A stretch of 51,423 nucleotides of DNA from NCBI GenBank assembly GCA_015523725.1, contig WAJV01000086.1:1-51423 (forward strand), written 5' to 3'. The stretch is from Candidatus Geothermarchaeota archaeon. GTDB taxonomy: Archaea; Thermoproteota; Nitrososphaeria; Geothermarchaeales; JDFR-13. The notes below the pieces were generated by a model that saw only the letters and a list, made by a program, of their open reading frames with translations, was not told where the DNA came from and did no database searches. Positions 1 through 9,354 of the stretch are shown here, in pieces. The position numbers and the translations under genes were made by a program. The stretch's first letter is position 1, and the number at the start of each line of letters is the position of its first letter.

Positions 1-47
1 GACATTCCTAAGCCGTGCCCCGTTGGCCAGGCTAGGGGAACCCCCGC
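1..47 (-). tRNA. partial tRNA-Leu (5' portion, probable UAG anticodon), truncated by window edge, probably intron-containing
   Basis: Reverse complement reads GCGGGGGTTCCCCTAGCCTGGCCAACGGGGCACGGCTTAGGAATGTC: acceptor 5' strand, D-arm AGCCTGGCCAA typical of archaeal tRNA-Leu, anticodon loop CTTAGG. Sequence after G37 does not pair with CACGG, suggesting an intron at 37/38. Confidence 0.65.
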
Positions 48-143
48 AAACAATACTATTCATATATTTCTTATGTTAATTTTTAAGTTTTTGGCTGTCG
101 TTATCTGCGATATTAAAATATCATTTCTATACATATTTATTTC

Positions 144-716
144 ATGGTTAAGAGTAGGTTAATTATCTCGGGCTTATTAATTTTCGTTGGTGTGGCTCAA
201 TTTTTCTTTCTTATGAATATTGCTGCTTTTCTCTACCCTGGTTATAGTGTTTCGGGTAATTATATCAGTGAGTTAGGTATTGGTCCCTCTGCACCTATTT
301 TTAATATATCTGTATTTTTATTGGGTTTGTTTGGTTTAGTTTCAATATATTTGCTTTATTATGAAGGTTTTGATAGGGTTTTCATAGTTTTAATGGGGTT
401 GGCTTCATTGGGAGCTATGGGAGTCGGATTATTCCCTATGAATGTACCATATCTACATACAATATTCTCCTTGATTACTTTCTTATTCTCATCATTGGCT
501 GCAATTTATTCTATTAGGATCGATATAACAGTATTTAGGTATATTTGGGTGTTGTTAGGAGTTATTGCATTGTTGTCACTGGTTCTTTTCGTAATTGGTT
601 CTTACCTTGGTTTGGGTAAGGGTGGTATGGAGAGGCTTATAGTATATCCTGTTCTGATATGGTTATTAGGTTTCTCTATGAATATTGCCGGCGGTAAAGT
701 TATTAAGAAAGGATGA
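144..716 (+). CDS. DUF998-like multi-pass membrane protein
   Basis: ORF 190 aa, about six hydrophobic segments, GYSVSGNYISELG motif typical of DUF998. Confidence 0.7.
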   Translation: MVKSRLIISGLLIFVGVAQFFFLMNIAAFLYPGYSVSGNYISELGIGPSAPIFNISVFLLGLFGLVSIYLLYYEGFDRVFIVLMGLASLGAMGVGLFPMNVPYLHTIFSLITFLFSSLAAIYSIRIDITVFRYIWVLLGVIALLSLVLFVIGSYLGLGKGGMERLIVYPVLIWLLGFSMNIAGGKVIKKG

Positions 717-763
717 TATCGTTGCCCTCCTCCTAGACCCTTTTTATTGTATTATTGAATTCC

Positions 764-988
764 CTATTTTTGTTCAGTAGCGACCTGGGTCTTACAGGTA
801 TTTGTTCCAAGTATTTTGTAGAGGGGACAGTATCCTGATGCGCCAGTTACTAGCATCAATAGGCCTATTATTCCTATTACTATACCTATTAATTGGCTGT
901 ATAGCCCTAATAGAATCATTAGTCCAATAAGTATGATTCCCACTATTACCCTAATTCCTCTATCGATTCCCCCTACGTTACACTCCAT
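764..988 (-). CDS. DUF2892-like small membrane protein
   Basis: MECNVGGIDRGIRVIVGIILI...GASGYCPLYKILGTNTC; start chosen at MECNVGG because GGTGAG lies just upstream (the longer ORF runs to 1057). Confidence 0.7.
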   Translation of the reverse strand: MECNVGGIDRGIRVIVGIILIGLMILLGLYSQLIGIVIGIIGLLMLVTGASGYCPLYKILGTNTCKTQVATEQK

Positions 989-1164
989 TTCACTCACCAT
1001 TGATTTTTTATGTATGGGTATATTATATCCATTATATATACAAAATGTATATCTCAATTAACATATGGATTTTCTAGTTTACATTGTATATTTAGTATAT
1101 AAAATAAAGAACAAATTTTATTCCTAAAACAATCCATTATATTATTGATGTATCCTTTGGGAGA

Positions 1165-1824
1165 CTATATTATGTATTTGGTTAGCAGTATTATGAAGCT
1201 TGATGTGGGGACACTTATATTATCATCTATGAATTCATAATGCTCTACTATACTGGATATTATGGCTGCAATAACTCCTAGCCATTTATATGTTACGAAT
1301 CCGATTGGAATGCATAAGACAGCCATGGCTAGATTGCCTATCCATGCTTTGGTTCGGCGGCTGTATCTAAGGTTTCGGATTATGCCGGTTATCCCGTCCC
1401 CCCATGCCATAAATATGATTGGTATTACGCCCAGCCAGACATCTATTATCCACCCTATGAATATTAATATTCCCCACATTATTGTGAAGTATACTTCGGC
1501 TATGTTGTCTGGCACTTGGAACCAATACATTAGTCTATTGGTTTTATGAGGTATATAGACTACTATTGTTAATATTGAGGCCATGATTACTGGGAGTAGG
1601 GGGGATTGAAATAAATATGGGACTAGTAATGCGACCAATCCACCTGCTAGGAAGTGGATTATTTTCCTAGCAAAGTATATCCCGGCTCTCTCTCCTCTAT
1701 ATGTTTTGATCCATTCATATCCTTTTTTGGCCAAAATGTTTACGACGAATACAACCCATATTAATAATATTGATGCATATATCGTTTCGTTAAATATGTT
1801 TGTAGTCGTCCATTCAGTATACAT
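1165..1824 (-). CDS. phytol/dolichol kinase-like (VTE5-like) membrane protein
   Basis: RKIIHFLAGGL...AWGDGITGIIRN...SSIVEHYEFIDDNISVP pattern. Confidence 0.6.
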   Translation of the reverse strand: MYTEWTTTNIFNETIYASILLIWVVFVVNILAKKGYEWIKTYRGERAGIYFARKIIHFLAGGLVALLVPYLFQSPLLPVIMASILTIVVYIPHKTNRLMYWFQVPDNIAEVYFTIMWGILIFIGWIIDVWLGVIPIIFMAWGDGITGIIRNLRYSRRTKAWIGNLAMAVLCIPIGFVTYKWLGVIAAIISSIVEHYEFIDDNISVPTSSFIILLTKYII

Positions 1825-1919
1825 AACTTAAATATATATTTTTTGTATTTGGTTATAAATTATTGGGTTTATCCCTGGATCAAAACTTGTTTTTATGTTT
1901 CCTCAGTAGATGGAATATC

Positions 1920-2378
1920 TTATAAAATGTTGCTAAGGTTTCTGTGTACGTTTATTTTATCGTCGTCAATTATGTGGATAACTTGGTATCCCTCTTTTAC
2001 TAATGTATGTGATATGTATCGTCTGTGGCATTTAAACCATAATTTTTCACTGCACATTATTGCTATACGCCTTTTGTTAGCTAGTTTCTTTATCATTAAT
2101 ATCCCCTCTTGATATGCTGGAGTTTCCATGTATTTTTTATATCCGCCTTTCCTGTATCCACCCAAGTTTTTTCCGAGCCACATGTATATAATTCCGTTAG
2201 TCTTTAGATTCTTTTTTAGAGTCTCTTGGTTAAACCATGGGAATTTTCTGCTCTTGGGGAATCTCCTCACATCTATTAATAGATTGATATTGTATTTTTT
2301 TAGTAGCTTGATGAAGTGATAGGCTTCTCTGTTTGAGTGACCTATTGTATATATCTTTATCTTGTTTTTCATATTCAC
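1920..2378 (-). CDS. DUF488 family protein
   Basis: IYTIGHSNR...LIDVRRFPKSRKFPWFN...MCSEKLWFKCHRR. Confidence 0.8.
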   Translation of the reverse strand: MNMKNKIKIYTIGHSNREAYHFIKLLKKYNINLLIDVRRFPKSRKFPWFNQETLKKNLKTNGIIYMWLGKNLGGYRKGGYKKYMETPAYQEGILMIKKLANKRRIAIMCSEKLWFKCHRRYISHTLVKEGYQVIHIIDDDKINVHRNLSNIL

Positions 2379-2424
2379 CTAATCTCCTCATATTTTTTAT
2401 ATTTTATTATTATTCTAATGTTTT

Positions 2425-2491
2425 GGGCTATGATGAATGAGGTCCTTAATGATATATGGTGATTGGCCCCTTCGAGGACGGGTCTGAGCCC
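2425..2491 (+). ncRNA. candidate C/D-box guide sRNA
   Basis: GGGCT-ATGATGA (box C 2430-2436) ... CTGA (box D 2484-2487)-GCCC; flanking GGGC/GCCC terminal stem, 67 nt, intergenic; plausible degenerate D'/C' (ATGA 2449-2452, TGGTGAT 2457-2463). Confidence 0.5.
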
Positions 2492-2618
2492 ATAAGGGTA
2501 CATAGCATATTTATACTTGGTTTGGCTAGTATGATTAATGCCTATAGAACTATTATAGGAGTTTGTTTATAACCAAATTATTTTTTATGGATTATATTCT
2601 TATTTTAATCAATGGTGG

Positions 2619-3074
2619 TTGTTCTTGAGGATAGCTATAGGATGTGACCATGCTGGTTATGATTTAAAGAAATTTATTATGGAGCGTTTGGGGGGTAGAG
2701 TTAGTTTCGTTGATGTGGGAACTTATTCAAAAGAATCTACTGATTATCCGGATTATGCTGTTAAGGTGGCTGAATTGGTTTCTAAAGGAGATGTTGAAGC
2801 TGGAATTTTGATATGTGGTACCGGTATTGGTATGTCGATTACGGCTAATAAGTTTCCTGGGGTTTATGCTGCTTTAGTATATTCTAGGGAGAGCGCTATC
2901 TTGGCTAGGAGGCACAATAATGCTAATATAATATGTCTAGGGGGTAGAACAATGCCCTTCGAGGATGTTGTTGAGTGGGTTGATGCATGGTTAAGTGAAT
3001 CTTTTGAGGGGGGTAGGCATTTAAGAAGGATTAATAAGATTAGGAGTATTGAGGAGAGATTATGCGGCCATTGA
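2619..3074 (+). CDS. rpiB: ribose-5-phosphate isomerase B-type (RpiB/LacAB family)
   Basis: RIAIGCDHAGYDLK, STDYPDYA, GILICGTGIGMSITANKFPGVYAAL, NNANIICLGGR; true start may be TTG at 2625. Confidence 0.85.
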   Translation: MFLRIAIGCDHAGYDLKKFIMERLGGRVSFVDVGTYSKESTDYPDYAVKVAELVSKGDVEAGILICGTGIGMSITANKFPGVYAALVYSRESAILARRHNNANIICLGGRTMPFEDVVEWVDAWLSESFEGGRHLRRINKIRSIEERLCGH

Positions 3075-3706
3075 TTCAAGTTGCTTTGGATCTGATTGAT
3101 ATAAAGGATGCTATTGATATAGCTTCTAAAGTTTTAGATTATGTTGATTATATTGAGGCTGGAACTCCGTTAATTAAAACATTAGGCCTTAAGTCGGTTG
3201 AATTGTTGAAGAAGAACTTCGGTGAGAAGGTTGTGGTTGCTGATATGAAGACTATGGATACTGGATATTTAGAGGCTTCTTTAGCATATAAATATGGGGC
3301 GGATTATTCGACTGTGATGGGGTTGGCTGATGAAGACACTATTAAAGCATCTATTGATGCGGCTAGGGAATTTAGTAGGGGGATCATGGTTGATTTGATG
3401 GGTGTTAAGTCAATGAATTTAGTTAGGAAGATTGATGAATTTAGGCCGGATTATATGATAATTCATTCTGGTATAGATATGCAGCATAAGGGTGTCACTC
3501 CCTTTGAGTTCTTGGGCAAGGTGGCTGAGGCGGGCTTATCGAGTAGGTTGGCTGTAGCTGGGGGTATTAATCCAGATAATCTAACTAGATTAAGTAAGTA
3601 TAAGGTTGAGTTGATTATAGTTGGTGGATATATAACTAAATCAAGTGACCCTGCTCGGGCTGCTGAGACATTGTTTAACAAGGTTGAGGAATTATTCGAT
3701 GGTTAA
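3062..3706 (+). CDS. hps: 3-hexulose-6-phosphate synthase (OMPDC superfamily)
   Basis: LIQVALDL...YIEAGTPLIK...VVADMKTMDTGYLEA...MIIHSGIDMQ. Confidence 0.8.
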   Translation: MRPLIQVALDLIDIKDAIDIASKVLDYVDYIEAGTPLIKTLGLKSVELLKKNFGEKVVVADMKTMDTGYLEASLAYKYGADYSTVMGLADEDTIKASIDAAREFSRGIMVDLMGVKSMNLVRKIDEFRPDYMIIHSGIDMQHKGVTPFEFLGKVAEAGLSSRLAVAGGINPDNLTRLSKYKVELIIVGGYITKSSDPARAAETLFNKVEELFDG

Positions 3707-3729
3707 TCCTTTAATGGTGGCGTGGGTAA

Positions 3730-4740
3730 TTGTTCTCAGCTAATTATAATCATATATTGGTTGTCGCCGCTGGCGGTGGAGGTGATATAGTTACTTCTGC
3801 TGTGTATGCATCTAAACTTAGGAGGTGGGGGTTTAGGGTATCCTTGGCGGCATATCCCTGGGAGAGGTTTGTCGTTGATAGGGTTCCTGGCCCTATTGAC
3901 TTGAGTGAAATATATTCTTTTAGGGATAGAGGGAACTATTATTTGACGATAGATGGCTCATCTTATTCGATTCGGGGAGGCAGGATTGTGCGTTTTCAGG
4001 CGGCCAATGTCTCTCTCGCCCTTAATGAACCCATTGATATCTATACATTGAGGAGAGGAGTTTTGGGTGCGTATAGAGGTATTCGAGAGATTTGTAGGAG
4101 TAAGGGAGTCGATTTAGTGGTTGGTCTCGATGTGGGTGGGGATATTTTGGCTAAGGGTAATGAGAGTGATTTATGGAGCCCACTTGCTGATCAAGTTACG
4201 TTGGCTTCTCTATATTTGTTATGGGATCGGGACGGTATTCCTTCATATGTTGCTGTCGCTGGCCCTGGTGTAGATGGTGAGTTGAGTAGAGATTATATAT
4301 TTAAATTATTGGGTGGGTTTGTTAGGGATGGGTCATACTTAGGGAGTATAGGCTTCGGTAAATCTGATATAAAGTTATTCGAGGATATATTGAAGCATTC
4401 CATATCTGAGGCTGGATATATGATACTGGAGGCTGTCAGGGGAAATTATGGTTGGAAGAATATAAGGAATGGGACTAGAAGAGTATATCTGGATATTTTG
4501 TCTACTATGGTTTTCCATATCGACTCTAAGTCAGTGTATAAAGCTTCTCCAATGGCTCATAAAATATTAGCTACTGAGTCGATTGATGAGGCTAATCAGA
4601 TTCTTTTGTCCATGGGTGTGCCGACTGAGTATGAATTAGAGAACATTTTAAGCGATTTATTTGAGGGAAGTATTGATTATGGAATGATAATGGAGGCGAG
4701 GAGAATCTTACTAGATAGGATTCGGCGAGAAAATACATAG
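3730..4740 (+). CDS. DUF1152 family protein
   Basis: VVAAGGGGDIVTSAVYASKLRRWG; LVVGLDVGGDILAKGNESDLWSPLADQ. Confidence 0.8.
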   Translation: MFSANYNHILVVAAGGGGDIVTSAVYASKLRRWGFRVSLAAYPWERFVVDRVPGPIDLSEIYSFRDRGNYYLTIDGSSYSIRGGRIVRFQAANVSLALNEPIDIYTLRRGVLGAYRGIREICRSKGVDLVVGLDVGGDILAKGNESDLWSPLADQVTLASLYLLWDRDGIPSYVAVAGPGVDGELSRDYIFKLLGGFVRDGSYLGSIGFGKSDIKLFEDILKHSISEAGYMILEAVRGNYGWKNIRNGTRRVYLDILSTMVFHIDSKSVYKASPMAHKILATESIDEANQILLSMGVPTEYELENILSDLFEGSIDYGMIMEARRILLDRIRRENT

Positions 4741-4817
4741 ATGTGGAATATATACTTCATTCTACATTTAACTAAACCTAATGTTAATTCGAATGGTTGC
4801 ATTGAAGAATTATTATT

Positions 4818-5468
4818 ATGAATATAATTACTATCGTAAATAGTCTATTTGCCTCAAATACATATGTGATTATTTCCAAGGGGAAAGCCTTGATTATTGA
4901 TCCGGGTTCCTCAGTAACGGAATTATTTAAGGTTTTGGATGAGTGGAAGGCCGCTCCCATCGCGGTATTGGCTACACATGGGCATATAGACCATGTTATA
5001 GGTGCTTATGACGTATGCACAAAGTATAATATACCTTTTTATATTCATGAGTTGGATTCTTATCTCCTCAGTCTGGATGAGGTAAGGAGATTAAGGATTT
5101 TTATTAGGGATATTGACGTCAAGTTGCCGCAGTCCAAGGAATTTATTGAAGAAGGTGAACTTAGGATAGAGGATTTTTCCCTCGGTATTATTCATACTCC
5201 GGGGCATACTATGGGTAGTGTATGTATTATGATTGGGAAACATGTCTTTACAGGTGACACTATATTCCGCGAGTCCATTGGTAGAACCGACTTTGGTGGC
5301 GATTTAAATCAATTAATAGAGTCCATTCACAATAAACTTTTTTCTGCCTTGGATAGTGGAACCATTCTACATCCCGGCCATGGCCCCTCAACAACCGTTG
5401 AGTATGAGATCAGAAATAATCCATTTGTAGGGATAAAGGGTATCTATCCCTACAAACCAAGTAGATAG
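4818..5468 (+). CDS. MBL-fold hydrolase (glyoxalase II-like)
   Basis: THGHIDHVIG, HTPGHTMGSV, FTGDTIFRESIGRTDFGG, HPGHGPST. Confidence 0.85.
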   Translation: MNIITIVNSLFASNTYVIISKGKALIIDPGSSVTELFKVLDEWKAAPIAVLATHGHIDHVIGAYDVCTKYNIPFYIHELDSYLLSLDEVRRLRIFIRDIDVKLPQSKEFIEEGELRIEDFSLGIIHTPGHTMGSVCIMIGKHVFTGDTIFRESIGRTDFGGDLNQLIESIHNKLFSALDSGTILHPGHGPSTTVEYEIRNNPFVGIKGIYPYKPSR

Positions 5469-5561
5469 GATTATTCACTATTAATCAATTGATCTAAATA
5501 TCCCTATTTTATACCACTTATTAGGCTCCCCTACAATAAGTTATACAGATGGTGTAATATC

Positions 5562-5984
5562 TTGTCTTTGATTAGATGGAGTATTTGGCTTAAACGGGAA
5601 TCTGCGACTACTAACGATATGTTTTCGAAGGATCCACTGATTTTAAGTAAGATGAGTAACGGAACTATTGCTAGGGAAAATTTACCAATAAAAATAATCA
5701 TCACCTTTAAAAAGGAAAAAGTTATTTTACAATATTTTCTTCCAGAGGGTAGTGGAGATTATCCTTATGTCCATGTAAAAGAGACTTGGTTCAACGATGG
5801 AGATAAAAACAAAAATTCTAGGGACACCCAGTTGAGACTTGATGTTCTTAGGGGATATCTGAATAGTGGGTATATCGAGATAGAAATAGAGACTGATCAG
5901 AGGTATGCCTATGCGGAGTTTGAGAAAGGACATAGGAAAAGACGTATATATGCCTATACAATTCATGAAGGGGAGACAACTTAA
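5562..5984 (+). CDS. hypothetical protein
   Basis: 140 aa ORF without recognised motif, tRNA-proximal. Confidence 0.5.
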   Translation: MSLIRWSIWLKRESATTNDMFSKDPLILSKMSNGTIARENLPIKIIITFKKEKVILQYFLPEGSGDYPYVHVKETWFNDGDKNKNSRDTQLRLDVLRGYLNSGYIEIEIETDQRYAYAEFEKGHRKRRIYAYTIHEGETT

Positions 5985-6110
5985 CCTCTTCCCCTTAATT
6001 TTTTATATCAACATGATGACTCGAATCGTTTAAGTTTATAACCAAAAAAATATATTTTTATTGCGTTCATCTCTCACTTTAGATCTATTACATAGAATTA
6101 TTTATTGTAT

Positions 6111-6183
6111 GCCCCGGTAGCTCAGCGGTTAGAGCGGCGGCCTCGTAAGCCGCAGGTCGGGGGTTCAAATCCCCCCCGGGGCT
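6111..6183 (+). tRNA. tRNA-Thr (anticodon CGT)
   Basis: GCCCCGG acceptor pairs with CCGGGGC; anticodon arm GCGGC-CTCGTAA-GCCGC; T arm GGGGG-TTCAAAT-CCCCC. Confidence 0.95.
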
Positions 6184-6186
6184 CTT

Positions 6187-6212
6187 TCAAGTATTTCGAC
6201 TAAAATACTTGA
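6187..6212 (+). terminator. hairpin + T-tract directly after tRNA-Thr
   Basis: TCAAGTATTT-CGACTA-AAATACTTGA perfect 10-bp stem followed by TTTTTA. Confidence 0.6.
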
Positions 6213-6687
6213 TTTTTATCACATCTTTATTGATGGATATATTTCTTCGATACCCTTGATTTCAATATAGTGGGTATATCTGTTTTATATAATGTACTGT
6301 GACGCAAGAATATATGTGACGTGTATCTTAGGTTTGTGATGATTTATGATGTAGATGTTTTGGTTGAGATTCGATAAAACTCTTAATATAAAGACTCGGT
6401 GAACTTAAAATATATGGCTTTGGAGCGTGTTTATTGTCGTAGGTCTTTAAAGTCGCTGTTTTCCCTTGCACTCAGCCTTTAATATAATAATTTATTTCTC
6501 AACTTAAGCTGACTAGAGCGGTGTTTTTCATCTTATTATCAGCCACTATAAATCCTGACTAACTAAATTCCTCTTATCTAAATGTTTGGTGCTTTAATAA
6601 TATGTTTTTCGTTTTCTCGTTTAATTTATCTTTTTAGATTCTAATTGATTTACTGAGTATTAAGTTATTATTGCCTATATTAATATC

Positions 6688-7584
6688 TTGAGGTATATGA
6701 AGAAGGTTCTAATTGCTGGCGCAACAGGATATTTGGGGAAGTATGTTGTTAAAGAATTTAAGAAACGTGAATATTGGGTTAGAGCTTTGGTAAGGAATCC
6801 GGATAAACTTAGTGAAACCGGTCCCTTTTTAGAACCTAAAATAGATACGTTTGTTGATGATGTTTGGATTGGAGATGTAACTAAGCCTGAAACCTTGAGT
6901 GGGTTATGTGAGGATATAGATATCGTTTTCTCCTCAGTTGGATTGACTAGACCTGGTGAGAGGGTTACTTTCATGGATGTTGATTATAAGGGAAATAGGA
7001 ATATATTATTTGAGGCTATCAAGTCGTCTACAGATAAATTTATATTTATCTCAGTGTATAGGGCTAGAGACTTCACGTTTATCGAGGGTATTAAGGCTAA
7101 GGAAATGTTTGTAGATGAACTTATATCCTCAGGATTAAAGTATACAATTATACGTCCAACTGGGTTCTTTTCGGATATGACACAGTTCCTCGATATGGCT
7201 TTAAAAGGTAGGGTATATCTTATTGGGGACGGTGAGAATAGGATGAATCCTATACATGGGGCGGATCTCGCAAAGGTGTGCGTAGATTCAGTGGATCAAG
7301 ATGTTGAGGAGGTGTCAGTAGGTGGACCAGAGATATTAAAATATATCGACATAGCTAGACTGGCCTTTAATATAATAGGTGAAAAGCCTAAAATAATGAG
7401 GGTTCCTAAGAAACTGGTTGAGTTATCCACTATACCACTTAAAATATTCTCTAGAAATTATTATACCCTAATAAAATTCTTTGTAACTGCAATGACAAAT
7501 GATTTCATCGCGCCCTGTAGGGGGAAACATAGGTTAAAAGATTATTATAAAGAATTGTTGAGGATGAGGGGAATTAAGGTATGA
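6688..7584 (+). CDS. NAD(P)-binding SDR / NmrA-like epimerase
   Basis: VLIAGATGYLGKYVVKEFKKR Rossmann motif; TIIRPTGFF. Confidence 0.8.
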   Translation: MRYMKKVLIAGATGYLGKYVVKEFKKREYWVRALVRNPDKLSETGPFLEPKIDTFVDDVWIGDVTKPETLSGLCEDIDIVFSSVGLTRPGERVTFMDVDYKGNRNILFEAIKSSTDKFIFISVYRARDFTFIEGIKAKEMFVDELISSGLKYTIIRPTGFFSDMTQFLDMALKGRVYLIGDGENRMNPIHGADLAKVCVDSVDQDVEEVSVGGPEILKYIDIARLAFNIIGEKPKIMRVPKKLVELSTIPLKIFSRNYYTLIKFFVTAMTNDFIAPCRGKHRLKDYYKELLRMRGIKV

Positions 7585-7603
7585 TGGATTTGTATGTAAA
7601 CAA

Positions 7604-7616
7604 CCTCGTAAGCCGC
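7604..7616 (+). repeat. 13-nt direct repeat of tRNA-Thr anticodon-arm sequence
   Basis: CCTCGTAAGCCGC, identical to 6141-6153 inside the tRNA. Confidence 0.8.
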
Positions 7617-8109
7617 CGGTTTGAATTAGCATACTTTAGGCCTTTATTTATATATTTGAGGAGAATTCATGGGCATCCCGTTGGATATGTTGTTTCCAGT
7701 ATTCCTGGCTTGAGTCACATGATTATCTGTATCTGCATCATTAACTCAGATTATTTTAATAAAGGCTAAATTAGGTACTGTGGATATATGATAGTCCACG
7801 GAAGAGGGTCTTGAATAGAGTGAGGAAAAGTATGGTGCATTTACATATTATAAGAAATCTCATATAGGTTTCATAGTTTTGCAAGAGTGAGAGCGTATTA
7901 CTTTATTGTTGTGTGAGCTTATCAATAGATGAATGTCTCGGTTGTTATTTAGTGTTTTGTTGAGATGAATAGTTATTTGGGTTTTGTATTAGGTGTTATT
8001 GGAGTTATTATATAACACTGTTAAATAATAACCTCTACTATTAATTTACATGGAATTATTTGAATTATAATTATGGTTGGTGGTTTAATTCTCTATAGGT
8101 GATGAGGTT

Positions 8110-9354
8110 ATGTTTGATCCATATGAAATTAGGAAGGATTTCCCTATACTTAATCGTAGGGTTAAGGGGAAGCCTTTGATTTATTTTGATAATGCGGCTA
8201 CTAGTCAGAAGCCTATTCAAGTGATTGAGGCGATCAGGAATTATTACATGTATTATAATAGTAATGTGCATAGGGGTGTTCATACATTATCTCAAGAAGC
8301 GTCTCAGTTGTATGAGGATGCTCATGATTATGTAGCTAAGTTTATCGGTGCTAGGAGTTTTAGGGAGATAGTGTTTGTTAAGAATGCGACTGAGGCTATT
8401 AATTTGGTTGCTTATTCCCTTGGTTTGCATGAATTTGGTGAGGGTGATGAAGTATTAGTTACTTTGATGGATCATCATAGTAATATTGTGCCGTGGAATA
8501 TTGTGTCTGAGGTTAAGGGGTTTAAGGTTAAATATGTTAACATTACTGGTGATGGTAGAATTGATATGGATGATTTGTACTCGAAGTTGTCGAGTAATAC
8601 TAGGATAGTTTGTGTACCACACGTCTCTAATGTATTGGGTACTATTAATGATGTCAAGTTGATTGCAAAGGCTGCTCATGAAGTCGGTGCATATATTTTG
8701 GTTGATGGGGCTCAGTCGGTTCCACATCTCCCAATTGATGTTAGGGGATTTGATATCGATTTCTTGGCCTTTTCTGGGCATAAGATGCTGGGTCCGATGG
8801 GTATAGGTGTTTTGTATGGTAAGGAGGAGATTCTTAGTGATATGGAGCCTTTTTTGGGTGGTGGGGATATGATTAGTAGTGTCTCAGCTAGGGCTAGGGA
8901 GGGATTTAATATTATTTATAATGCTCTTCCATGGAAGTTTGAGGCTGGGACGCCTAATGTTGCTGGTGCCATTGGTTTAATGGAGGCGATTAAATATTTG
9001 GAGAGGCTTGGTATGGATAATGTTCGTAGGTATGAGGAGGAGCTAGTTAGATATACCATTGAGAAGTTGGGTGGTTTGGATGGTGTTGAGTTTTATGGGC
9101 CTCGCGACCCGTCTCTTAGATGTGGTGTTGTGGCATTTAATGTTGAGGGTTTGGGCGGTCATGAAACAGCATCTTTATTAGATGATTACGGTATAATGGT
9201 TAGGAGTGGGCATCATTGTGCACAACCTCTACATGAATTTTTTAGGATAAATAACTCGGCTAGGGTTAGTTATTATATTTATAATCTTAGGGAGGAGATA
9301 GATGTATTTATTGAGGCTTTGAAGGAGATAGTGGTGATGACGAGTGAATTATAG
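8110..9354 (+). CDS. sufS: cysteine desulfurase, SufS/CsdA type
   Basis: IYFDNAATSQKP, AFSGHKMLGPMGIGVLYG, RSGHHCAQPLHEFF. Confidence 0.92.
   Translation: MFDPYEIRKDFPILNRRVKGKPLIYFDNAATSQKPIQVIEAIRNYYMYYNSNVHRGVHTLSQEASQLYEDAHDYVAKFIGARSFREIVFVKNATEAINLVAYSLGLHEFGEGDEVLVTLMDHHSNIVPWNIVSEVKGFKVKYVNITGDGRIDMDDLYSKLSSNTRIVCVPHVSNVLGTINDVKLIAKAAHEVGAYILVDGAQSVPHLPIDVRGFDIDFLAFSGHKMLGPMGIGVLYGKEEILSDMEPFLGGGDMISSVSARAREGFNIIYNALPWKFEAGTPNVAGAIGLMEAIKYLERLGMDNVRRYEEELVRYTIEKLGGLDGVEFYGPRDPSLRCGVVAFNVEGLGGHETASLLDDYGIMVRSGHHCAQPLHEFFRINNSARVSYYIYNLREEIDVFIEALKEIVVMTSEL

Noticed and set aside
1-60. GC-rich island considered as 3' end of SRP or RNase P RNA
   Set aside because: Reads much better as the 5' half of a tRNA-Leu on the minus strand.
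6300-6400. GTGATGA box-C-like motif in the tRNA-epimerase spacer
   Set aside because: No box D (CTGA) at suitable distance and no terminal stem.
7581-7769. 62-aa ORF after the epimerase
   Set aside because: Overlaps the tRNA-like repeat and intergenic DNA, no recognisable motif; likely spurious.
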